64,000 nucleotides of DNA, taken from contig CALFXR010000204.1 of NCBI GenBank assembly GCA_937958475.1, positions 38,613-102,612 on the forward strand, in the 5' to 3' direction. This DNA comes from an uncultured Mesorhizobium sp. Its GTDB lineage: Bacteria > Pseudomonadota > Alphaproteobacteria > Rhizobiales > Rhizobiaceae. The position numbers were made by a program, and so were the translations under genes. The notes below the pieces were generated by a model, which ran no database searches, had not been told where the DNA came from, and worked only from the letters and a program-made list of their open reading frames with translations. Below are positions 35,989 through 45,459 of the stretch, one piece after another (the first letter of the stretch is position 1; every line of letters starts with the position of its first letter).

Positions 35989-38900
35989 CTATTCCGCCGG
36001 CTCGACATTGGCGTAGGCGGCTTCCTCGAGCTCGCGCTTCAGGCGCGCCTCTTCCTCCACCTTCGGCGTGACGAAGCGGCCGAGCAGCAGATAGGCGACC
36101 GGCGTCAGGAAGAGCGTCGACACGGCGGCGAGGCCGAGCCCGCCGACGATCACCCAACCGAGCGCGATGCGCGCCTCGGCACCGGCGCCGCTGGCCAGAA
36201 CCAGCGGCAGGCCGCCGAGGATGGTGCAGATCATCGTCATCATGACCGGACGGAGCCGGATGTTGGCGGCCTCCTCGATCGCCTGGCGGACGCCCATGCC
36301 GCGGTCGCGCAGCTGGTTGGCGAACTCGACGACCAGGATGCCGTTCTTGGCCATCACGCCGACCAGGAGGACGAGTCCGATCTGGCTGTAGGCGTTGAGG
36401 CTCGTGCCGGTGAGGACTAGGGCGAAGACCGCGCAGGCAAGCCCGAGCGGGACGGTCGCCATGATGATCACGGCGCTGACGAAACTTTCGAACTGGGCGG
36501 CGAGCACGAGCAGGATGATGACCAGCGCGAAGCCGAAGATGGTCATCATCGAGCCGGTCGTCTCGCCGAGCGTGGCGGCCTCGGCCAGCGGCACGATGCG
36601 GCTTCCGGCGGGCAGGATCGGTTCGGCCAGTTGCTGCACCTCGGCGAGCGCCGAGCCCAGCGCGAAATCGGGCCTGAGCCCGGCGGTGACCGCGACCGAG
36701 CGGAGCTGCTGCTCGCGGGCCAGCGAGGGCGGCACCGCGCGCTCGGTCAGCGTGGCGATCGTCGACATCGGCACGAAGCGCCCGTCGGCGGTCTTCAGGA
36801 AGACGTTCTCGAGGTCGGTCGGGTCGTTGATGGGATTGGTGGTCGAGATCAGCTTCACGGCATAGGAGCGGTCGTTGATGTAGACGTCGCCGATTTCGCG
36901 TCCGTCGAGCATCGCCTGGATGGTCTGCGCCAGGCCGGAAATGTCGATGCCGAGATCGGACGCCCGCGCGCGGTCGATCTCGACGGCGAGCTGCGGCTGG
37001 GTGGCGTCGGACGACAGGCGCGGCTGCTGGAAGCGCGGGTCCTTCTCCATCGCTTCGATCAGGGCGGACGCGGCCTGGCCGAGCTCGCCGTAATTGTCAC
37101 CGACGATGGCGAACTGCAGGCCGCTGCCGGCGCCGCGGATGCCGAGGCTGTTGGGCTGCATGGGGAAGGCGCGCACGCCGGGAACCTGCTTCGCCAGTTC
37201 GGAGACCTGGGCGACGATCTCCTGCTGGCTGCGCTGCCGCTGGTCCCACGGGACGAGCGACATGACCATGAAGCCGCTGCTCGTCGAGCCGCCCCAGCCG
37301 GCGCTGGCGAAGGTGCTTTCGACTTCGCCGGCCTCGCGCAGGGGCTGGATCAGCGTTTCCAGGCGGCGCACCTGCTGGGTGGTGTAGTCGAGGCTGACCC
37401 CCTGCGGCGCGCTGATGCGTATGATGACCAGCGAGCGGTCCTCCGAAGGGGTCAGTTCCTGGCGGATCGTGCCGAAGAGCGCCCAGGCGGCGGCGGCGAA
37501 AAGGATCGAGACGAGGAGCACGATCGCCGGCGCGTTCAGGCTGGCGGCGAGCAGGCGCCGGTAAAGCCCGCCCAGCGCGCCGCCGATACGCGCGCCGACC
37601 CCCGTGCGCGATCCCGCGCCGTGATCGGCGGCGGAGGCGAGCATGCGCGAGGCGAGCATCGGACAGAGCGACAGCGCCACGATCGACGACAACAGCACCG
37701 ACATCGCCAGCACGAAGCCGAATTCGCGGAACAGGCCGCCGGTCTGGCCCGGCAGGAAGGAGAGGGGGACGAACACGGCCGCGAGCGTCGCCGTCGTGGC
37801 GATTACCGCGAAGAAGACCTCCTTGGTGCCGAGCACGGCCGCCGCGCGCGGCCCCATGCCCTCGTTGCGCCGCCGGACGATGTTCTCGAGCACCACGATG
37901 GCGTCGTCGACGACCAGGCCGGTGGCGAGAACCAGGGCGAGTAGCGTCAGGATGTTGACCGAGAAGCCGGCCATATAGATCGCTGCGATGGTGCCGATGA
38001 GCGCGACCGGCATGGCGAAACCGGGGATCAGGGTGGCGCGCCAGTCGAGCAGGAAGATGTAGATGACCAGGAGCACGATGGAGACCGACAGGCCCAGCGC
38101 GATCTCCACCTCGTGAATGGCTCCGTCGACGAAGATGGCGTCGTCGCTGGTCACCTTGATCGCCATGCCTTCGGGCAGCGTCGCCTGGATCCGGGCGGCC
38201 GCCTCGCGCACGCCTTCGGAGATGTCCAGCGTGTTCGACTGGGCCTGGCGGATGATGCCGAGTCCGATGCCGGTCTTGCCGTCGGAACGCAGCGACGTCG
38301 AACCCGGGTCGCCGCCGAGCGTGACCGTGGCGACGTCGCCGATGCGCGTCCTGCCGTCGATGACGATGTTCTCGAACTGCTCGGGCGTGGTCACCGCGGC
38401 GGTGGCGCGCACGATGATGTCCTGGTTGGTCGTCGTTATCGATCCGGCCGGCGTGTCGAAGGCGATCGAGGCCAGCGCGCTGCCGATGTCGCCGACGGTC
38501 AGGCCCAGGCTCGCCACCTTGGCCTGGTCGATGTCGACCCGGAAGATCTTCTCGCGGTCGCCGTAGACCTGGACGTCGGCGACGCCGGGCACGGCAGCCA
38601 GCGTGTCGGCGATCTGGTCTTCGACGAGGATGGTCATGTCCTCGACCGACATCGTCGAGGACGTCACCGCCAGACGCATGACGGCGTCGGCGTTGGCGTC
38701 CGCCTTGACGATGCGTGGCGCCTCGATGTCTTCGGGCAACTGGTTCTGGACGCGCGAGACCGCGTCGCGGGCATCCGATGCCGCGACGTCGAGATTTACG
38801 TCGTCGCCGAATTCTACGGTGACGCGGCTGCGACCGAAGGAGGAACTGGACGAGATCGACTTGACCCCGGCTACGCGTGCCACCGCGCCCTCGATGACGG

Positions 38901-39126
38901 ACGTGACCTCGCGGTCGATCGTCTCGGCGGCCGCGCCGGTGAAGTCCGTCGAAATGGTGATCACCGGGCGGTCGACGTCCGGAAGCTCGCGGACCTCGAC
39001 GCCGTAGAGCGCGGCGAGGCCGGCGACGGCGATCAGCGTGTTGAGGACGAATGCCAGCACGGGGCGCCGCACGAACAGCGCCGTGATGCCGGTATCCGCG
39101 CCCTTGGAGGCCATTTCTCTGGTCAT
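35989..39126 (-). CDS. RND efflux pump subunit, HAE1 (AcrB-like)
   Basis: A 1045-residue inner-membrane RND pump. Single N-terminal helix (FVRRPVLAFVLNTLIAVAG), long periplasmic loop, then the helix block with the proton-relay residues in GLVVDDAIVVLEN (two aspartates, about residues 405-417), then a second loop and block with GVMAKNGILVVEFAN. Full length for the family. It expels hydrophobic compounds with proton motive force. The adaptor gene lies 22 bases upstream. No outer-membrane channel gene is in the window, so a TolC-like protein must come from elsewhere. Confidence 0.93.
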   Translation of the reverse strand: MTREMASKGADTGITALFVRRPVLAFVLNTLIAVAGLAALYGVEVRELPDVDRPVITISTDFTGAAAETIDREVTSVIEGAVARVAGVKSISSSSSFGRSRVTVEFGDDVNLDVAASDARDAVSRVQNQLPEDIEAPRIVKADANADAVMRLAVTSSTMSVEDMTILVEDQIADTLAAVPGVADVQVYGDREKIFRVDIDQAKVASLGLTVGDIGSALASIAFDTPAGSITTTNQDIIVRATAAVTTPEQFENIVIDGRTRIGDVATVTLGGDPGSTSLRSDGKTGIGLGIIRQAQSNTLDISEGVREAAARIQATLPEGMAIKVTSDDAIFVDGAIHEVEIALGLSVSIVLLVIYIFLLDWRATLIPGFAMPVALIGTIAAIYMAGFSVNILTLLALVLATGLVVDDAIVVLENIVRRRNEGMGPRAAAVLGTKEVFFAVIATTATLAAVFVPLSFLPGQTGGLFREFGFVLAMSVLLSSIVALSLCPMLASRMLASAADHGAGSRTGVGARIGGALGGLYRRLLAASLNAPAIVLLVSILFAAAAWALFGTIRQELTPSEDRSLVIIRISAPQGVSLDYTTQQVRRLETLIQPLREAGEVESTFASAGWGGSTSSGFMVMSLVPWDQRQRSQQEIVAQVSELAKQVPGVRAFPMQPNSLGIRGAGSGLQFAIVGDNYGELGQAASALIEAMEKDPRFQQPRLSSDATQPQLAVEIDRARASDLGIDISGLAQTIQAMLDGREIGDVYINDRSYAVKLISTTNPINDPTDLENVFLKTADGRFVPMSTIATLTERAVPPSLAREQQLRSVAVTAGLRPDFALGSALAEVQQLAEPILPAGSRIVPLAEAATLGETTGSMMTIFGFALVIILLVLAAQFESFVSAVIIMATVPLGLACAVFALVLTGTSLNAYSQIGLVLLVGVMAKNGILVVEFANQLRDRGMGVRQAIEEAANIRLRPVMMTMICTILGGLPLVLASGAGAEARIALGWVIVGGLGLAAVSTLFLTPVAYLLLGRFVTPKVEEEARLKRELEEAAYANVEPAE

Positions 39127-39148
39127 CTGACGTCAGTTTCCCTGGCCA

Positions 39149-40345
39149 TCAGGTGCCGCCGGTCGCTGCCTGCACGGCGCTCACTGCCTCGACCCGCGGC
39201 TGTCCGGCGACCAATACCTCACTGCCCTCGCGGACGTTCTGCACGCCTTCGGTGACGACCATCTCGCCCTCGCCGATGGGGGCATCGACGAGCACGTTCT
39301 CGGTGTTGCGCTGGACGATGCGCACCGGCGTGCGCTTCGCCTTGCCCTCGCGCACGACCCAGACGAAGGCGCCGTCCGTGCCCCACTGGATCGCCAGCGG
39401 GCTGACCGCGGGATAGGTGTCTCCGGGGAACTTCATCGTTACCTGGAACGACATGCCGGCGCGCAGCGAATCGTCGGGATTGGCGATGCCGGCCTGGACC
39501 CTCAGCGTGCGGCTCTGCTCGTCGAGGCGGTTGTCGACGGCGCTGACCGTACCGTCGAAGACGCCGCTCGGCCGGGCTACGAGCGAGGCGGTCAGCGACG
39601 CTCCGACCTTCACCGCGGTTGCGTAGCGTTCGGGAACCCAGAAGTCGACGACGATCGTCGAGCGGTCGTCGATGGTCGCGACCGTCGTCTGCGTCGTCAC
39701 GTAGTTGCCGGTCTCGACGGGAAGGATGCCGACGACGCCGGCGATCGGAGCGATGATCGAGCGCCGCGCCAGCGCCAGTTCGGCATCGCGCAGGGCGAGT
39801 TCGGCGTTGCGCAGCACCGTCTCGGCGTCGCCGACCTGGACCGAGGTGGCGGCGTTCGACGACAGCAGCGCCTTGATGCGTTCGAGCTTGGCGGCGGCGT
39901 CGACGCGCGCGATGCGGGCTCGGTCGACCGCGATCTCCTCGCCCTCCGCGTCGAGGCGCGCGATCACGTCGCCGGCCTTCACGTCGGCTCCGGACTGGAC
40001 GTTGAGCTCGATCAGTCGACCCGAATCGTAGGGCGTCACGGTGACGGAGGCGCGGGCGCGCCCGGTGCCGATGGCCTGCAGGCGGTCGTTGATCGTAGCA
40101 AGGGTGGCGGGCATCGTCACGACGTTGGCCGGCTGGCCTCCGCCCTGGCGGCCCTGGCCGCCGCCTTGTCCGCCGCCCTGGCCGTTGCCGGCTGCCTTGC
40201 CGGTGGTCTGCTCTCCGACGACGACCAGCCAGCCGAGGTTCCGGGCGGCGAGGATGTCGCGCGCGCCTGGGAAGAAATTCGCCCAGGCCGCGACCGCCGC
40301 AGCGAGGATGAATAGGGAAAACAGCAGCTGTTTCCAGGCGGACAT
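39149..40345 (-). CDS. RND pump periplasmic adaptor (membrane fusion protein)
   Basis: A 398-residue adaptor. N-terminal membrane anchor (residues 5-25), then an unusual Gly/Gln-rich linker at about 50-72 (repeats of GGGQ), then the lipoyl halves (GRLIELNVQSGADVKAGDVI and ARRSIIAPIAGVVGILPVETG), a helical hairpin and the beta-barrel. It links the pump to an outer-membrane channel. Same transcript as the pump. The glycine-glutamine linker is not typical of AcrA and may be a flexible tether. Confidence 0.91.
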   Translation of the reverse strand: MSAWKQLLFSLFILAAAVAAWANFFPGARDILAARNLGWLVVVGEQTTGKAAGNGQGGGQGGGQGRQGGGQPANVVTMPATLATINDRLQAIGTGRARASVTVTPYDSGRLIELNVQSGADVKAGDVIARLDAEGEEIAVDRARIARVDAAAKLERIKALLSSNAATSVQVGDAETVLRNAELALRDAELALARRSIIAPIAGVVGILPVETGNYVTTQTTVATIDDRSTIVVDFWVPERYATAVKVGASLTASLVARPSGVFDGTVSAVDNRLDEQSRTLRVQAGIANPDDSLRAGMSFQVTMKFPGDTYPAVSPLAIQWGTDGAFVWVVREGKAKRTPVRIVQRNTENVLVDAPIGEGEMVVTEGVQNVREGSEVLVAGQPRVEAVSAVQAATGGT

Positions 40346-40521
40346 TCGGCACTCCGGCTCGGCACTATCTGTTCGCGCCGCCCGGCCGGGAATCCGCCTG
40401 AGCGGCGCCGGTGCCCGGACGTCAGCGGCGAGCCGCCTGTCGCTAGGGGGCTTTTATGACAATTCTCCGACGCAAGCGCATCAGGAATATCATTAAAGTT
40501 CAGTAAGGTCGTGTCGTCATG

Positions 40522-40539
40522 GGACACGCTTGCGTGTCC
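40522..40539. promoter_or_regulatory. 18-base near-perfect palindrome
   Basis: GGACACGC (40522-40529), TT, GCGTGTCC (40532-40539). It lies 7 bases beyond the stop of the RpiR gene and 177 bases before the adaptor gene on the same strand. No T-run follows on the minus strand, so it is either a weak terminator or an operator for the efflux genes. I cannot tell which. Confidence 0.4.
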
Positions 40540-40545
40540 GCTGCG

Positions 40546-41370
40546 TCAGCGAAGGCTCTCGATCTCGCGTATGCGTGCCGCGCTCTCGGCCTCGAGTGCG
40601 CGCGTCAGTTCGCCAATCAGCGCCTCGGCGACGACGAACAGGGCGGCAGACGAATCCCATGCCGACGGCACGGACGTGCGGCCGGCCACCACGTGGCGGG
40701 CGAAGCGGGCGATCGGCGACAGCCACTGGTCGGTGATCAGGACGATGCCGACGCCGCGCCTGTGGGCCGCTTCGGCGAAGCGTAGCAGGCTTTCCTGATA
40801 GCGGCGGATGTCGAAGATCACGAGCACGTCGCGCTTGCCCATGTCGACCAGTTGGTCGCGCCAGTTGCTCTCCTGGCCGGAGAGGTGGAACACGTTTGGC
40901 CGGATGATCGTCATGTGGGCGCCCATGTAGCGCGCGATCGGATCGGTGAAGCGGCCGCCGAGGAGGAAGATGCGGGCGCGCGGGAGTGCGAGCAGGGCGA
41001 CGATCTCGCCGATCTGGCGCTCGGAAAGGTGGCGGAAGGTCTCGGCGATGTTCTCCAGCGTCGCCTGCAGGACCGGAGAAGCGCCCTCGGCGCCGCGTCC
41101 GCCGAGTGTCGTCCGCGACAGCGGCGACTGCAGCTGCGCCGCCAGCTCGTCCTTCAGTGCCGACTGGAAGTCCGGATAGCTGTGGAAACCGAGCCGCGCG
41201 ACGAAGCGCAGGATCGTCGGCGAGGAGACACCCGCCTGCGCCGAGAAATCGGCGACGGTCTTCAGCCCGATCATCGGGTAGTTGGCGACCAGCGCCTGCG
41301 CCGCGCGGCGTTCGCCGGCGGGCATGGCGTCCATCCGGTCGGCGATCAGTTCGGCGATGCTGCTCGCCAT
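40546..41370 (-). CDS. MurR/RpiR-family regulator
   Basis: A 274-residue regulator: N-terminal helix-turn-helix of the RpiR type (about residues 1-75, TVADFSAQAGVSSPTILRFV) and a C-terminal SIS domain (about 120-260) that in this family binds sugar phosphates or similar effectors. GGAGAGG lies 8 bases before the ATG. It is divergent from the TRAP operon with a palindrome in the gap, so it most likely governs import of the TRAP substrate. RpiR proteins with TRAP systems and N-formylglutamate-amidohydrolase-like genes recur in proteobacteria; the effector is unknown. Confidence 0.9.
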   Translation of the reverse strand: MASSIAELIADRMDAMPAGERRAAQALVANYPMIGLKTVADFSAQAGVSSPTILRFVARLGFHSYPDFQSALKDELAAQLQSPLSRTTLGGRGAEGASPVLQATLENIAETFRHLSERQIGEIVALLALPRARIFLLGGRFTDPIARYMGAHMTIIRPNVFHLSGQESNWRDQLVDMGKRDVLVIFDIRRYQESLLRFAEAAHRRGVGIVLITDQWLSPIARFARHVVAGRTSVPSAWDSSAALFVVAEALIGELTRALEAESAARIREIESLR

Positions 41371-41448
41371 ATCCGCATCCTCTCCGCATCCTCCCCGCGA
41401 GGCCGGCGCGCGTCCCCCGGTGTTCCGGCGCGGTCTGCCAAATCGCGT

Positions 41449-41482
41449 TTGACAAACTCGCCGGAACTGTATGAAATCATAC
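41449..41482 (+). promoter_or_regulatory. promoter with palindrome, probable RpiR operator
   Basis: TTGACA (41449-41454) is followed at 17 bases by TGAAAT (or at 15 by TATGAA) as the -10. A perfect palindrome, GTATGA (41469-41474), AA, TCATAC (41477-41482), covers the -10. It is 52 bases before the amidohydrolase start and 99 bases from the regulator start. I infer RpiR binding and repression. Confidence 0.6.
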
Positions 41483-41533
41483 TCGGTGGCGCAACAACAC
41501 TAATTCTGTAACAAACATTACGCGCCGGGGAAC

Positions 41534-42322
41534 ATGGCGATGGGAGACGTTCGCGCGACGCGGAAAGGCGGCGGTGAGCCGGTCCGGGTGACCAACCGGA
41601 GCGGACGCGGCGCCTATGTCTTCGTCTGCGACCATGCCTCGAACTACCTCCCCGAGGAGATGGGAACGCTTGGGCTCGGCGAAGCCGATCTGACGCGGCA
41701 CATCGCCTGGGATCCCGGCGCGCTGCCGGTCGCCCGCATGCTGGCCGAGGCGCTGGACGCGCCCCTCGTCGAGTCCTGCATCTCCCGGCTGGTCATCGAC
41801 TGCAACCGTCCGCTCGACGCGCCGGACCTGATCTCCGAGGTCTCGGAGACGACGGTCATTCCCGGCAATGCCGGTCTCGGCGCCGCCGAGCGCGCGCGGC
41901 GCATCGCTCTCGCCTACGATCCCTTCCACGCCGCGATCGAGTCCGTGCTGGCGGAGCGAAGCGCCGCCGGGCTGGAGACGCGGCTCGTCTCCGTGCATTC
42001 CTTCACGCCGGTCTACAAGGGCGTCGAGCGGCCATGGCAGATCGGCATCATCCACGACGACGACACGCGGCTCGCCGGTCCTTTCATCGCCGACCTCAAG
42101 GCGCAGGGCGATCTGGTCGTCGGCGTCAACGAGCCCTACTCGCCGGCAGACAGGGTCTACTTCACGCTCGAGTCGCACGGCCGCGTGCGCGACCTCCCTT
42201 GCGCCATGATCGAAATCCGCAATGATGAGATCTCCGACGACGAGGGGCAGCGGCGATGGGGAGAAAGGCTGATCTCGATCCTGGGCTCGCTCCCGCTCGA
42301 GCGGGAGGTATCGCATGCCTAG
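41534..42322 (+). CDS. N-formylglutamate amidohydrolase-family protein
   Basis: A 262-residue member of the FGase (HutG type II) fold, a zinc hydrolase. Marks: VFVCDHASNYLPEEM (about residues 25-39), RHIAWDPGA with a histidine, SRLVIDCNRP, SVHSFTPVYKG and ESHGRVRDLPCAMIEIRND. Classical members split N-formylglutamate in histidine breakdown, but no hut gene is near. Here it heads a TRAP and gamma-glutamyl ligase operon, so I propose hydrolysis of an N-acyl- or gamma-glutamyl amide. First gene after the RpiR-linked promoter. Confidence 0.85.
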   Translation: MAMGDVRATRKGGGEPVRVTNRSGRGAYVFVCDHASNYLPEEMGTLGLGEADLTRHIAWDPGALPVARMLAEALDAPLVESCISRLVIDCNRPLDAPDLISEVSETTVIPGNAGLGAAERARRIALAYDPFHAAIESVLAERSAAGLETRLVSVHSFTPVYKGVERPWQIGIIHDDDTRLAGPFIADLKAQGDLVVGVNEPYSPADRVYFTLESHGRVRDLPCAMIEIRNDEISDDEGQRRWGERLISILGSLPLEREVSHA

Positions 42323-42417
42323 GGCCGATCGCGACGTCATTGCCGGCACCGCGCCGGAGGGAGGAATGGAGGGAGCGCCTTCGGGAGGCAGGCGCGCATG
42401 GATCGGGGACGTGCTGA

Positions 42418-42927
42418 ATGCCTAGCTTTCTCAAGACCTATGTCAGGGCGATCGATGCGGTGAGCTGGTACATGGGCATCTTCGCCATGTACCTGGTCTA
42501 CGTCATGATCGGCATTCTCGGCTATGCGTCGTTCATGAAGGTCTTCTTCCTGCCGCCGATCTGGACGGTGGAGATGGCGCAGTTCGTCATGGTCGCCTAC
42601 TTCATGCTGGGCGGCGCCTTCGCCATCCGCGAGGACGAGCACGTGCGCATGGACCTGCTCTATGCGGGATGGTCGGTCCGCGGCAAGGCGCGAACGGACC
42701 TGTTCACCGGCCTGGCGATGATCTTCTTCCTGGTCATGCTGCAGATCGGCGGAATCGCTTCGCTGATCTATGCATTCCGGTACGGCGAGAAGGGCTTCTC
42801 GGCGTGGGCGCCCTACATGGCGCCCGTCAAGGTGGTCATCAACATCGGCCTCTTCCTCACCCTTCTCCAGGCGGTCGCGACCTGGCTGAAGGACTGGGCG
42901 CGGCTTCGCGGGGAGCCGATCGCGTGA
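42418..42927 (+). CDS. TRAP transporter small permease (DctQ type)
   Basis: A 169-residue protein with four hydrophobic helices. The first runs about residues 19-40 and the motif WTVEMAQFVMVAYFMLGGAFAIREDEHVRMDLL is the family core. It assists the large permease in sodium-linked uptake of organic acids or amino acid derivatives. The 95-base gap before it holds no convincing gene. Overlaps the large permease start (GTGA). Confidence 0.9.
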   Translation: MPSFLKTYVRAIDAVSWYMGIFAMYLVYVMIGILGYASFMKVFFLPPIWTVEMAQFVMVAYFMLGGAFAIREDEHVRMDLLYAGWSVRGKARTDLFTGLAMIFFLVMLQIGGIASLIYAFRYGEKGFSAWAPYMAPVKVVINIGLFLTLLQAVATWLKDWARLRGEPIA

Positions 42928-44249
42928 GCTACGAGATCATCGCACTGCTCATGTTCTCGGGCATGATGCTGCTGCTCCTCACGGGGCAGCGGGTCTTCGC
43001 CGTGATCGGCTTCGTCGGCGCCTTCGCGGCCCTGATGCTGTGGGGCGAGGGCGGCGCGGAAATGTCGTTCACCGCCATCATGAAAGTGATGAAGTGGTAT
43101 CCGCTGCTGACGCTGCCGCTGTTCGTCTTCATGGGCTACATGCTGGCGGAATCGCACATCGCCGACGACCTCTACAAGATGTTCCATGTCTGGATGGGCC
43201 CGGTGCGCGGCGGCCTGGCGATCGGCACCATCTTCATGATGGTGATCATCTCGGCCATCAACGGCCTCAGCGTCGCCGGCATGGCGGTCGGCGCCACGAT
43301 CGCGTTGCCGGAACTGCTGCGCCGCGGCTACGACAAGACGATGGTGACCGGCGTCATCCAGGCAGGCTCGACGCTCGGCATCCTCGTGCCGCCCAGCGTC
43401 GTCCTGGTGCTCTACGGCATGATCGCGCGCCAGCCGGTCGGCAATCTGTGGATGGCCGGCGTGTTCCCCGGCCTGCTGATGGCCGGGCTTTTCATCCTCT
43501 ACATCGCCATTCGCTGCCTGATCCAGCCGAGCCTCGGTCCGGCCCTGTCGAAGGCGGAACGCGATGAGTACAGCCTCGCCGACAAGCTCAGGCTGCTGCG
43601 CGCCGGCCTGGTGCCGCTGGCGATCTTCATCTCGATGACCGGGCTCTTCCTGACCGGCGTGACCAGCCTTGTCGAGAGTTCGGCGGTCGGCGCCGTCGCT
43701 TCCATCCTCGCCGCCTTCCTGCGTGGCCGGCTGACCCGGCACGTGCTGCACCAGACGACGCGCAAGACGCTTGCCATCAGCTGCATGTTCTTCTGGATCA
43801 TCACCGCGGCGCTGTGCTTCGGCGCCGTGTTCGACGGCCTCGGCGCGGTGAAGTCGGTCGAACGCCTCTTCATCGGCGATCTGGGCCTCGAGCCATGGCA
43901 GGTGCTGGTTCTGATGCAGCTCACCTTCCTGATCCTCGGCATCTTCCTCGACGACACCGCGATGCTGGTGATCGTGGCGCCGCTGTTCATCCCGCTGGCC
44001 GGTGCGCTCGGCTTCGATCTCGTCTGGTACGGGGTGCTCTACACCATTACCTGCCAGATCGCGTACCTGACGCCGCCCTTCGGATACAACCTCTTCCTCA
44101 TGCGCGCGATGGCGCCGCCCGAGGTGACCCTTCCCGACATCTACCGGTCGATCGTGCCGTTTGTCGGGATCATGCTGCTCACGTTGCTGATCATCGGCGT
44201 GTTTCCCGGGATCGCGACGTGGCTGCCGAACTACGTTTACGCAAAGTGA
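42924..44249 (+). CDS. TRAP transporter large permease (DctM type)
   Basis: A 441-residue membrane protein with about 11-12 helices. NGLSVAGMAVGATIALPELLR and GVIQAGSTLGILVPPS (about residues 148-163) are family marks. Starts at GTG 42924 inside the small-permease stop. It forms the transport path with the small subunit and receives ligand from the binding protein encoded 25 bases downstream. Confidence 0.93.
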   Translation: MSYEIIALLMFSGMMLLLLTGQRVFAVIGFVGAFAALMLWGEGGAEMSFTAIMKVMKWYPLLTLPLFVFMGYMLAESHIADDLYKMFHVWMGPVRGGLAIGTIFMMVIISAINGLSVAGMAVGATIALPELLRRGYDKTMVTGVIQAGSTLGILVPPSVVLVLYGMIARQPVGNLWMAGVFPGLLMAGLFILYIAIRCLIQPSLGPALSKAERDEYSLADKLRLLRAGLVPLAIFISMTGLFLTGVTSLVESSAVGAVASILAAFLRGRLTRHVLHQTTRKTLAISCMFFWIITAALCFGAVFDGLGAVKSVERLFIGDLGLEPWQVLVLMQLTFLILGIFLDDTAMLVIVAPLFIPLAGALGFDLVWYGVLYTITCQIAYLTPPFGYNLFLMRAMAPPEVTLPDIYRSIVPFVGIMLLTLLIIGVFPGIATWLPNYVYAK

Positions 44250-44274
44250 GAAGGCAACGAGAAGGGAACAGACA

Positions 44275-45333
44275 ATGAAGCAGAACAGACGCGACTTCCT
44301 GAAGAAAGCCGGCCTGGCGACTGCCGGTGCTGCCGCGGCGACCCCGCTGGCGTCCCCTTACGTCATGGCCCAGTCGACGCCGATCAAGTGGCGCCTGCAG
44401 ACCTACGCGGGCGCTGCGTTGGGTCCGCACGTGACGAAGCCGGCGGTCGACATGTTCAACGCCGCCGCGAAGGGCGAGATGGAGATCGAGCTTTACTACG
44501 CCGACCAGCTGGTGCCGACCGGCGAGCTGTTCCGCGCCATGCAGGCCGGCACCATCAACGCGGTGCATTCCGACGACGACTCGATGGCCGCTCCCGTCGA
44601 CATCTCCGTCTTCGGCGGCTACTTCCCGTTTGCCACCAAGCACATCCTCGACGTGCCGGTGCTGTTCAGCCAGTACGGGCTGGCCGACATCTGGCGCGAC
44701 GCCTATGCCAAGGCGGGCGGCGTCGTATGGCTGTCGGCGGCGGGCCAGGACCCCTGCCATTTCAACACCAAGAAGCCGCTGAACAGCCTCGCCGACCTGC
44801 AGGGCCTGCGCCTCTACACCTTCCCGACGGCGGGCAAGTTCCTCGCCCAGTTCGGCGTGGTGCCGGTCGTCCTGCCCTACGAGGACGTCCAGGTCGCGGT
44901 GCAGACCGGCGAGCTCGACGGCATGAGCTGGTCGGGCATCACCGAGGACTACACGGTGGGCTGGGCCGACGTCACCGACCACTTCACCACCAACAACATC
45001 TCCGGTGCGTGGATCGGGTCCTGGTTCGTCAACGAGAAGAGCTGGGCCGACATACCGGAGCATCTGCGGGCGCTGTGGATGTCCTGCGTCGACGCCGGCC
45101 ATACCTACCGCAACCAGTGGTACTGGGGCGGCGAGGCCAAGCTGCGCGCCACCGGCGACAAGCTGAAGCTGACGACGATTCCGGACGCCGAATGGGCCGA
45201 GGTCGAGAATGCGGCGCTGAAGTTCTGGGACGAGATCGCGGCCGAGAGCGAGCTGCGCGCCAAGGTCGTCGGTATCTTCAAGGAATACAACCAGATCCTG
45301 AAGAAGGCCGGCGGCGTCTACACGCAGGGCTGA
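44275..45333 (+). CDS. TRAP transporter substrate-binding protein (DctP type)
   Basis: A 352-residue periplasmic protein. Twin-arginine signal RRDFLKKAG at residues 5-13, so it is probably exported folded by Tat, as many TRAP binders of this group are. The mature part has IKWRLQTYAGAALGP, then LPLY-like segments and GELDGMSWSG (about residues 216-225), the conserved binding region. Ligand unknown; DctP families with this signal often bind keto acids or amino acid derivatives. A strong hairpin follows. Confidence 0.92.
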   Translation: MKQNRRDFLKKAGLATAGAAAATPLASPYVMAQSTPIKWRLQTYAGAALGPHVTKPAVDMFNAAAKGEMEIELYYADQLVPTGELFRAMQAGTINAVHSDDDSMAAPVDISVFGGYFPFATKHILDVPVLFSQYGLADIWRDAYAKAGGVVWLSAAGQDPCHFNTKKPLNSLADLQGLRLYTFPTAGKFLAQFGVVPVVLPYEDVQVAVQTGELDGMSWSGITEDYTVGWADVTDHFTTNNISGAWIGSWFVNEKSWADIPEHLRALWMSCVDAGHTYRNQWYWGGEAKLRATGDKLKLTTIPDAEWAEVENAALKFWDEIAAESELRAKVVGIFKEYNQILKKAGGVYTQG

Positions 45334-45348
45334 TCCGGACGGCGACTG

Positions 45349-45372
45349 CCCGGCGGCCGCTAGGCCGCCGGG
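45349..45372 (+). terminator. GC-rich hairpin after the TRAP binding-protein gene
   Basis: Perfect 10-base stem CCCGGCGGCC (45349-45358) and GGCCGCCGGG (45363-45372), 4-base loop, no T-run. More likely an mRNA-stabilising or partial-termination element that keeps binding-protein message in excess than a full stop. Confidence 0.55.
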
Positions 45373-45459
45373 TCACCCCAACAGGAAAGATCGGATCGGC
45401 GCATGTTGCTGCCGGTCCACCAGTTCGAAAGGACCCGGCGCGTCCGGGAAAAGCGGATA

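Noticed and set aside
36631..37944. Plus-strand open frame of 437 codons inside the RND pump gene
   Set aside because: Antisense shadow of the pump; low-complexity His/Arg/Asp-rich product with no motif.
41534..42322. Histidine-utilisation gene hutG
   Set aside because: The fold matches, but no hutH, hutU, hutI or hutF is near and the gene is tied to a TRAP/GS-like operon, so a hut role is not supported.
42315..42425. 36-codon frame between the amidohydrolase and the TRAP small permease
   Set aside because: Overlaps both neighbours, no family, and no ribosome site; more likely leader sequence.
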